This document shows positions 1 to 5,733 of a DNA stretch of 12,139 nt, piece after piece. Origin of the DNA: Actinomycetota bacterium (lineage in GTDB: Bacteria > Actinomycetota > Actinomycetes > Nanopelagicales > Nanopelagicaceae); NCBI GenBank assembly GCA_002737595.1, contig NSHZ01000044.1, positions 1-12,139 on the forward strand. The letters run 5' to 3'. Position 1 is the first letter of the stretch. Each line of letters opens with the position of its first letter. The position numbers and the translations under genes were made by a program. The notes beneath the pieces were generated by a model, which worked only from the letters and a program-made list of their open reading frames with translations, had not been told where the DNA came from and searched no databases.

Positions 1-16
1 GCCCAGGGGAGAGATC

Positions 17-3000
17 GTGACTACAGAACCACAGCACCCGCTCGCGCAATTTGGCCCGAATGAGTGGCTAGTAGAAGAGATGTACGAGCGTTTCCGCCAG
101 GACCCCAACTCGGTAGATAAAGCTTGGTGGGACTTTTTTGCAGACTTCACCCCCGGAAGTACTTCAACCCGCGCGCTACCTACTATTCCCAAGACCGCTG
201 GCGCTCCTGTGACGCCGCAATTTCCCAGCAGCAATCCTGTGTCAGGTCGAGTGAGCCCACCAGCGCCAGTTGCTGCGGCTCCCATCAGCGCCACCTCACC
301 TGTTCCTACTGCTGCGCCAATTATTCCTGCGCCGGCGATTGCTACTCCAGCGATTCCAAGTGGAGCGAATATTGAAACTCTTCGTGGTGTTGCTGCGCAC
401 GTTGTCACCAACATGGAAGGTTCACTCACTGTTCCGGTAGCCACCAGCGTACGCGCCATCCCCGCCAAACTTCTGATCGATAACAGAGTAGTTATCAATA
501 ACCACTTAGCTCGTAGTCGTGGTGGAAAGGTTTCCTTCACACACATTATTGCTTTCGCAATGCTGCGCGCGCTCAAGCAGATGCCCGAGATGAATTCGTT
601 CTACGCACTCGTTGACGGAAAGCCGGCCCTAGGACACCCCGATCACGTCAACATGGGCATTGCTATTGACCTTGCCAAGTCAGATGGCACCCGCCAACTT
701 CTCGTGCCAAACATCAAGGGTTGCGAAGCACTCGACTTCGCGCAATTCTGGAGCGCATACGAAGACGTGGTACGCAAAGCTCGTCAAGGAAAACTTACTG
801 TCGAAGATTACGCTGACACCACAATTTCACTCACGAATCCTGGAACTATCGGAACAGTGCACTCTGTGCCTCGCCTGATGGCTGGACAAGGAGCCATCAT
901 CGGCGTGGGCGCCCTTGAATACCCAGCAGAGTTTCAGGGCGCAAGTGAAGACATTCTTGCAGAGGTAGGCATCAGCAAGACTTTCACACTCACAAGCACT
1001 TATGACCATCGCATCATTCAGGGCGCACAGTCAGGAGACTTCCTGCGTCGCATACATGACGCGATGCTGAGCGATGAACTCTTTGATGAAATATTCCAAT
1101 CACTTCGGATCCCGTACGAGCCTGTTCGTTGGATGATCGATAAGCGCAGCGTCAAGGGCGACGTCATCGACAAGACGGCTCGAGTTCAAGAGCTCATCCA
1201 CTCCTACCGTGTTTGCGGACATCTCATGGCCGATACGGATCCACTCGAATTCAAGCAACGCTCACACCCGGATCTCGACATAGTCTCACATGGACTCACC
1301 CTTTGGGATCTTGATAGAGAAGTAGCTACCGGCGGATTTGGCAGTTTGCCGTATATGAAGTTGCGCCACATTCTTGGGTTACTTCGCGACTCTTACTGTC
1401 GCACAGTCGGAATTGAGTACATGCACATTCAAGACCCAGCCGAACGCAAGTGGATCCAGAACCGCATTGAAGTTGGCTTAACCAAGACCCCACGCGAGGA
1501 GCAATTGCGTATCCTTCGCAAACTTAATGCAGCAGAAGTTTTTGAAACTTTCTTGCAAACTAAGTACGTCGGGCAAAAGCGCTTTTCGCTAGAAGGCGGA
1601 GAGAGCGTTATCCCGCTGCTAGACGCCATCCTCTCCAGCGCGGCGAAAGCCGATATTGAAGAAGTTTGCATTGGTATGCCACACCGTGGTCGCCTCAATG
1701 TGCTCGCAAACATCGCCGGCAAGTCGTATGGACAAATTTTCCGCGAGTTTGAAGGTAATTACGACCCAGTCTCTGTGCAGGGATCCGGAGATGTGAAGTA
1801 CCACTTAGGTACCCGCGGCACCTTTACTTCCGATGCCGGTGAGACCACCGAGGTATATCTCGCAGCAAACCCATCACACCTTGAAGCCGTTAACCCAGTC
1901 GTGGAAGGCGTAGTACGCGCCAAGCAGGACCGTCTCAATAAAGGACAAGATGGCTTTACCGTCCTTCCAATTCTCGTCCACGGTGATGCGGCATTCGCCG
2001 GGCAGGGCGTCGTTGCCGAGACTCTCAACCTCTCGCAATTACGTGGTTACCGCACAGGCGGCACCATCCACGTCATCATCAACAATCAAGTAGGCTTTAC
2101 TACTGGGCCCGCTGCGTCGCGTTCATCGGTTTACTGCACCGATGTAGCACGCATGGTGCAAGCTCCGATCTTCCATGTGAATGGTGATGATCCAGAAGCC
2201 TGTGTACGCATAGCTCACTTGGCTTTCGAGTATCGCCAAAGGTTCCGTAAAGATGTTGTCATTGACATGGTGTGCTACCGACGACGCGGTCACAACGAAG
2301 CAGACGAGCCAAGCTTCACACAACCACTCATGTACGCAATCATCGATGCAAAGCGGAGCACTCGAAAGCTTTACGCCGAAGCGCTCGTTGGTCGTGGAGA
2401 TATCACTCTCGAAGAAGCAGAGAGTGCCTTGCGTGATTACCAACAACTTCTTGAGACCGTCTTCGCCGATACACACGAAGATCATGCTCCGGAGAAAGTA
2501 TTGCCGCCCGAGCCAGTAGTGCCACACCCAACACAGGTCCACACTTCTATTTCTGAGGAACTTGCCCGCGAAATCGGTAAGGCACTGGTCGCAGTGCCTG
2601 AAGGTTTCAACGTGCATCCTAAGTTGCTTCCACAGATTCAACGTCGACTTACCGCACTTGACAATGCCACTATCGATTGGGCCGTAGGTGAAGCGCTAGC
2701 CTTTGGTTCCCTATTAAGCGCTGGGCAGAACATTCGTCTAGCCGGGCAAGATTCAAGGCGAGGCACTTTCGGACAACGCCATTGCGTCGTGATCGACAAA
2801 GAAGACGGCGGTGAGTGGACGCCACTGGCTGGCATGGAAAAGAACAGCAAGTTCTTCGCCATCGACTCACTCCTGAGCGAATATGCCGCCCTAGGTTTTG
2901 AATATGGCTACAGCGTCGAGCAGAGTGAAGCTCTCGTATTGTGGGAAGCGCAATTTGGCGACTTCGCTGATGGCGCCCAAACCATCATCGACGAATTCAT

Positions 3001-3679
3001 CTCCTCCTCTTTCCAAAAATGGGGACAGCGTTCTTCACTCGTCATGCTCTTGCCGCATGGTTACGAAGGCCAGGGACCAGATCACTCTTCCGCGCGCATT
3101 GAGCGATTCTTGGCGCTCTGCGCAGAAGAGAATATGACCGTGGCCCAACCATCTTCACCTTCGTCGTATTTTCACCTACTCCGCTGGCACGCCATGAACC
3201 CAGCCAAACGTCCAATGGTGGTCTTTACTCCTAAATCAATGCTCCGTCTGAAAGCTGCATCCTCAGCACTTTCGGAATTCACTAACGGACATTTCCAACC
3301 AGTGATTGCTGACTCGAATGTTTCTAATGCCACGCGTGTGATCCTTTGTAGCGGCAAGGTCTACTACGACCTGATCGCAGAACGCACAAAGCGAACCGAC
3401 TCCTCAACTGCAATCATTCGTCTTGAGCAGCTTTATCCGATGCCCGAGGCGGAAATCCAAGCAGTACTCGAGGCACACCCCAATGCTGAAGTTCGATGGG
3501 TACAGGACGAGCCAGCAAATCAAGGCGCGTGGCCCTTCTATGGACTCAACTTGCCTTTGCGCATTGGCAAGTTGATCACGCCTATTTCGCGAGCTGCTTC
3601 AGCCAGCCCGGCTACCGGCAGTCATCACCATCACGACGATGAACAAGTTGCATTGGTCCAAGCTGCTTTCGCTGATTAA
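17..3679 (+). CDS. kgd: Multifunctional 2-oxoglutarate decarboxylase/dehydrogenase E1 with fused E2 succinyltransferase domain
   Basis: This 1220-residue protein is the actinobacterial fused form of the 2-oxoglutarate dehydrogenase E1o, carrying an E2-type succinyltransferase domain. In the TCA cycle it decarboxylates 2-oxoglutarate with ThDP, working with a separate E3 and lipoyl-bearing E2. Seen in order: an N-terminal segment (about 1-45, with PNEWLVEEMYERF), a Pro/Ala-rich linker (about 50-118), an acyltransferase domain ending in the catalytic DHRIIQG motif (His331), and the E1 part. The E1 part has GMPHRGRLNVL (about 553-563) and the ThDP motif running from GD at 656-657 to NNQVGF near 690. 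No lipoyl domain is present, as expected for this family. Length matches Mycobacterium and Corynebacterium homologs. The GTG start at 17 is supported by a GGAG-type ribosome site at 8-11. Four consecutive histidines lie near the C-terminus (1203-1206). In relatives the enzyme is inhibited by the FHA protein GarA/OdhI; that is family knowledge. The gene is complete. Confidence 0.97.
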   Translation: MTTEPQHPLAQFGPNEWLVEEMYERFRQDPNSVDKAWWDFFADFTPGSTSTRALPTIPKTAGAPVTPQFPSSNPVSGRVSPPAPVAAAPISATSPVPTAAPIIPAPAIATPAIPSGANIETLRGVAAHVVTNMEGSLTVPVATSVRAIPAKLLIDNRVVINNHLARSRGGKVSFTHIIAFAMLRALKQMPEMNSFYALVDGKPALGHPDHVNMGIAIDLAKSDGTRQLLVPNIKGCEALDFAQFWSAYEDVVRKARQGKLTVEDYADTTISLTNPGTIGTVHSVPRLMAGQGAIIGVGALEYPAEFQGASEDILAEVGISKTFTLTSTYDHRIIQGAQSGDFLRRIHDAMLSDELFDEIFQSLRIPYEPVRWMIDKRSVKGDVIDKTARVQELIHSYRVCGHLMADTDPLEFKQRSHPDLDIVSHGLTLWDLDREVATGGFGSLPYMKLRHILGLLRDSYCRTVGIEYMHIQDPAERKWIQNRIEVGLTKTPREEQLRILRKLNAAEVFETFLQTKYVGQKRFSLEGGESVIPLLDAILSSAAKADIEEVCIGMPHRGRLNVLANIAGKSYGQIFREFEGNYDPVSVQGSGDVKYHLGTRGTFTSDAGETTEVYLAANPSHLEAVNPVVEGVVRAKQDRLNKGQDGFTVLPILVHGDAAFAGQGVVAETLNLSQLRGYRTGGTIHVIINNQVGFTTGPAASRSSVYCTDVARMVQAPIFHVNGDDPEACVRIAHLAFEYRQRFRKDVVIDMVCYRRRGHNEADEPSFTQPLMYAIIDAKRSTRKLYAEALVGRGDITLEEAESALRDYQQLLETVFADTHEDHAPEKVLPPEPVVPHPTQVHTSISEELAREIGKALVAVPEGFNVHPKLLPQIQRRLTALDNATIDWAVGEALAFGSLLSAGQNIRLAGQDSRRGTFGQRHCVVIDKEDGGEWTPLAGMEKNSKFFAIDSLLSEYAALGFEYGYSVEQSEALVLWEAQFGDFADGAQTIIDEFISSSFQKWGQRSSLVMLLPHGYEGQGPDHSSARIERFLALCAEENMTVAQPSSPSSYFHLLRWHAMNPAKRPMVVFTPKSMLRLKAASSALSEFTNGHFQPVIADSNVSNATRVILCSGKVYYDLIAERTKRTDSSTAIIRLEQLYPMPEAEIQAVLEAHPNAEVRWVQDEPANQGAWPFYGLNLPLRIGKLITPISRAASASPATGSHHHHDDEQVALVQAAFAD

Positions 3680-3698
3680 TCGTTTGGAAATTTACAAA

Positions 3699-4667
3699 TC
3701 AGGAAGAAAACTGGATCACAACTTTGCCGAAAAGTTCTCCGTCATTCATGCGCGCAAATGCTTTGGGTGCGTCAGCAAAGTCGTAAGTGGAGTCAATAAC
3801 AGGTGTGATCTTCTTTGATTCCATCAGATCAAGCATCTCTCGAAACTCGGAGATAGAGCCCATGGTCGAACCTAAGACACGCAATTGCAAGAAGAAGATG
3901 CGTGTCAGTTCGGCTGGCGAGGCATCACCACTCGTTGCTCCGGAAATCACAATTGTTCCGCCTGGCCTAAGAGCGCGCACGCTATGTTGCCACGTAGCAG
4001 CGCCCACGCTTTCCATCACTGCATCAACTCGGTCGGGCAAACGCTCGCCACTTTCAAAGACTCCATCGGCGCCCAAAGAAGTTGCGCGCGCTCGCTTATC
4101 TGCGCTACGAGAAGTCACCCAAACCACCAGACCTTGAGCTTTCGCAAGAAGAATGAGCGCAGTAGATAATCCACCGCCGGAGCCTTGAATGAGTACTTTC
4201 TCCCCCGCGGTAAGAGCGGCTTTTTTCAACATACTGAATGCAGTAAGCCAAGCGGTGGAGAGTGATCCGGCTTCGTCCCAAGAAAGGAAGGCAGGTTTTG
4301 GCAAGAGATTTTGCGCCGGCACATACACAAACTCGGAAAGCGTTCCTGGAAACTTCTCTGAAAGTAAAGAACGTTTTGGATCAAGAGTTTCGGCACCAGT
4401 CCAGCTTGGATCATTGATAACAGAGTGCAGAAGCACTTCTCTTCCGTCATCTGTCACCCCGGCTCCATCGCAACCAAGAATCATCGGCAGGCGATCGCTG
4501 GGTAAACCAACGCCTTTCAGTGACCAGAGATCATGATGATTTAGACTCGCACTTTTAATGCGTACCCGGACCCAACCTTCAGGAATGACGGGTGTAGCTA
4601 ATTCGCCCACCTCAAGTGCTGATATTGGATCTTCCATTGAAGCGCGGGCAGCATAAATAGCTTTCAT
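3699..4667 (-). CDS. Zinc-independent MDR-family alcohol dehydrogenase / quinone oxidoreductase
   Basis: This 322-residue cytosolic protein belongs to the medium-chain dehydrogenase/reductase superfamily, most like the quinone-oxidoreductase/zinc-binding-dehydrogenase annotated group. The N-terminal GroES-like half carries SLNHHDLWSLKG (41-52) and GCDGAGV (65-71). The Rossmann half has the nucleotide-binding loop GSGGGLSTA (162-170) and a GG turn at 236-237. The four-Cys structural zinc lobe is absent, and the usual GHE zinc-ligand motif is replaced by GCD, so it probably works without zinc and uses NAD(P)H. The substrate cannot be read from sequence. The ATG overlaps the stop of the upstream DUF6104-like gene (ATGA), which implies translational coupling and places it in the sodX operon. 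It ends 19 bases from the convergent kgd stop. A role in quinone or carbonyl detoxification alongside superoxide defence is inference. Confidence 0.88.
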   Translation of the reverse strand: MKAIYAARASMEDPISALEVGELATPVIPEGWVRVRIKSASLNHHDLWSLKGVGLPSDRLPMILGCDGAGVTDDGREVLLHSVINDPSWTGAETLDPKRSLLSEKFPGTLSEFVYVPAQNLLPKPAFLSWDEAGSLSTAWLTAFSMLKKAALTAGEKVLIQGSGGGLSTALILLAKAQGLVVWVTSRSADKRARATSLGADGVFESGERLPDRVDAVMESVGAATWQHSVRALRPGGTIVISGATSGDASPAELTRIFFLQLRVLGSTMGSISEFREMLDLMESKKITPVIDSTYDFADAPKAFARMNDGELFGKVVIQFSS

Positions 4668-4843
4668 TCGTCATCCTCATCATCGAGTCGGGCTAGCCAG
4701 GTAGCAAAGCGATCAACCGCGCTTTCATGCTCTGGATGTTCATCGGTAAATTCTTGAAGGCGCAAAGCCACCCACTCAAGAGAAACTTCTTCTTCTCCGC
4801 GGCGTTTAACGAGCTCTTCGATCCCTCGATCAGTGAAGTACAT
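4664..4843 (-). CDS. DUF6104-like small acidic protein (59 aa)
   Basis: Reading the minus strand from the ATG at 4843 gives a 59-residue protein beginning MYFTDRGIEELVKRRGEEEV and ending with WLARLDDEDDE. From memory this strongly resembles the DUF6104 family of Streptomyces and other actinobacteria, including the MYFTDRGIEEL start and the acidic WLARLDDEDDE tail. No enzymatic motif, membrane segment or Cys cluster is visible, and the function is unknown. The start lies 9 bases after the sodX stop, with a TAGGA sequence overlapping that stop as a plausible ribosome site. Its own TGA overlaps the ATG of the oxidoreductase by four bases. Both junctions point to a coupled three-gene operon. Longer open frames across this stretch on either strand appear to be shadows. 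Confidence 0.88.
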   Translation of the reverse strand: MYFTDRGIEELVKRRGEEEVSLEWVALRLQEFTDEHPEHESAVDRFATWLARLDDEDDE

Positions 4844-4852
4844 GTGGTGATC

Positions 4853-5239
4853 CTATGTTCTCGGGCGCTTCCCCCGTTGATATCGAAAGAGCACCGTCCC
4901 AAGAATCTCATCTGGCGAGATAGCGCCAAAGGATCGGGAATCGTTACCGTAGCTCTCGCCGTCGCCTTCGATCCACCAGCCCGCACCTTCTCGGCGAATA
5001 ACCCGCTTCACCAAGAGAATTCCCGGACGCCCAAGCCACTCGACCACCACGATGTGACCAGGCCTCGGGGCTCTTCCCCAGAGCACCAGCAGTCGGTCTC
5101 CCTCGCTGAGGGTGGGCTCCATGGATGCCCCGGAGACCATCACCCTCCCGAGACCTTTCCGCGGGGTCAAGGGGTGCTCGTTGGACGAGACGGCTCTGCT
5201 CATGGAAGGTAGTCTCACACCTACAAGTACTATTTTCAT
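4853..5239 (-). CDS. sodX: Nickel-type superoxide dismutase maturation protease, SodX (S26 signal-peptidase-like)
   Basis: This 128-residue protein is an S26 signal-peptidase-fold enzyme next to and divergent from sodN, the classic arrangement for the protease that trims the SodN propeptide so that the N-terminal His can bind nickel. Visible motifs are VSGASMEPTL with the nucleophile Ser and LLVKRV with the general-base Lys (about residues 39 and 78 from the first Met), followed by GWWIEGDGES and a GTVLFRYQR C-terminal strand. No N-terminal membrane anchor is visible, so it probably acts in the cytosol. The start is uncertain: ATG 5239 lies just downstream of a TTGACG hexamer at 5279-5274, but neither it nor the second ATG at 5203 (MSRAVSS, 116 residues) has a Shine-Dalgarno site. 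The stop at 4853 is followed within 9 bases by the DUF6104-like gene. Family assignment is firm; the start is not. Confidence 0.92.
   Translation of the reverse strand: MKIVLVGVRLPSMSRAVSSNEHPLTPRKGLGRVMVSGASMEPTLSEGDRLLVLWGRAPRPGHIVVVEWLGRPGILLVKRVIRREGAGWWIEGDGESYGNDSRSFGAISPDEILGTVLFRYQRGKRPRT
5228..5233 (+). promoter_or_regulatory. Possible -10 element for sodN
   Basis: TACTAT fits the TAnnnT core of a housekeeping actinobacterial -10 and would start transcription near 5240, leaving a leader of about 28 bases before TTG 5268. No convincing -35 is seen at the right distance. The site falls inside the first codons of sodX if that gene starts at 5239, so the two divergent signals overlap. 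No clear Nur-type inverted repeat was recognised. Confidence 0.35.
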
Positions 5240-5250
5240 ACACGTTCAAC

Positions 5251-5279
5251 TACTTAGGGAGAGTGCCTTGTTCCGTCAA
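5251..5279 (-). promoter_or_regulatory. Possible promoter for the sodX operon
   Basis: On the minus strand TTGACG (5279-5274) is a good -35 and is followed after 17 bases by TAAGTA (5256-5251), a weak -10. Transcription would begin near 5244, only a few bases before ATG 5239, implying a leaderless or near-leaderless sodX message. The -35 lies within the first codons of sodN. The -10 match is poor, so this is a proposal only. Confidence 0.3.
5256..5261 (+). promoter_or_regulatory. Ribosome binding site that fixes the TTG start of sodN
   Basis: AGGGAG lies 6 bases before TTG 5268. There is no in-frame ATG between this site and the Ni-hook, and the position gives a propeptide of the expected length, so it decides the start. 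Confidence 0.75.
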
Positions 5280-5666
5280 CTCACCGCTCCAGCTATCACC
5301 GTCTACGCGCATTGCGATTTGCCTTGTGGGGTCTATGACCCAGCCCAGGCAAAAATCGAAGCACAATCAGTGAAGGCTTGCATTGAGAAATTCCACGCCT
5401 CTGACGATGCGGTCTTTAAGCAACGCGCCGTTGCCATCAAAGAAGATCGCTCGAATCTAGTGAAAAAACACCTCTGGGTGCTCTGGACCGATTATTTCAA
5501 GCCTAATCACTTCGAGGCTCATCCCAACTTGCACGTGCTCTTCAACGAAGCCACTAAATTGGCTGGCGCTGCAGGCACGAAGGGCACGATGGATGTCGCA
5601 GTCGCAGATAAGTTGCTTGCCAAGATTGATGAAATCGCTGAAATCTTCTGGGCCACCAAGAAGTAA
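5268..5666 (+). CDS. sodN: Nickel-containing superoxide dismutase (NiSOD)
   Basis: This 132-residue precursor disproportionates superoxide to O2 and H2O2 in the cytosol. The nickel hook HCDLPCGVYDP begins at residue 15, so cleavage after residue 14 by SodX would expose His1 with Cys2 and Cys6 as nickel ligands. The 14-residue propeptide and 118-residue mature chain match Streptomyces SodN (14 and about 117). The rest, including FKQRAV, KKHLWVLWTDYFKP and a helical C-terminus, is typical of the four-helix NiSOD subunit. The start is TTG at 5268, preceded by AGGGAG. An ATG at 5112 is in frame but lies inside sodX and would give an unrelated 52-residue leader, so it is rejected. The gene is divergent from sodX and ends before a strong hairpin. 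In relatives expression depends on nickel through Nur; no such box was identified here. Confidence 0.96.
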   Translation: MFRQLTAPAITVYAHCDLPCGVYDPAQAKIEAQSVKACIEKFHASDDAVFKQRAVAIKEDRSNLVKKHLWVLWTDYFKPNHFEAHPNLHVLFNEATKLAGAAGTKGTMDVAVADKLLAKIDEIAEIFWATKK

Positions 5667-5676
5667 GTTTTAGTTC

Positions 5677-5713
5677 ATGAAGAAGCCCCACACCTTGTGC
5701 GGGGCTTCTTCAT
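5677..5713. terminator. Bidirectional hairpin terminator between sodN and the YHYH-PEBP gene
   Basis: A perfect 13-base inverted repeat has arms at 5677-5689 (ATGAAGAAGCCCC) and 5701-5713, with an 11-base centre that can add four more pairs (CACA/TGTG) around one bulged C. It sits 10 bases after the sodN stop and 20 bases after the convergent YHYH-PEBP stop. T-runs are short on both sides, but the strong GC-rich stem between convergent genes fits a shared terminator. Confidence 0.85.
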
Positions 5714-5733
5714 TTCCGCTACGGTTGCCGGAA

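Noticed and set aside
2123..2641. 172-residue open frame on the minus strand inside kgd
   Set aside because: It is antisense to a well-conserved part of Kgd, has no recognisable domain, and its composition looks like a shadow of the real frame.
3624..3635. Four-His stretch near the Kgd C-terminus as a metal-binding tag or cloning artefact
   Set aside because: It is followed by further conserved-looking C-terminal residues and lies within a natural frame. A short His run alone does not support a function.
3680..3698. Terminator between kgd and the convergent oxidoreductase
   Set aside because: The 19-base gap is AT-rich but forms no convincing hairpin.
3787..4536. Plus-strand open frames (up to 116 residues) opposite the MDR oxidoreductase
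   Set aside because: They are shadows of a clear dehydrogenase frame; no motif or ribosome site supports them.
5000..5024. Second SigR-like promoter on the minus strand inside sodX (GGGAAT and GTT)
   Set aside because: The gap is 16 bases rather than about 18, and it sits in coding sequence; chance occurrence is likely.
4727..5212. 161-residue plus-strand open frame across the DUF6104-like gene and sodX
   Set aside because: It is antisense to two recognisable genes and shows no family resemblance.
5112..5267. In-frame upstream extension of sodN from an ATG at 5112
   Set aside because: It lies antisense within sodX and would add 52 residues unlike any NiSOD leader. TTG 5268 has an AGGGAG site and gives the expected 14-residue propeptide.
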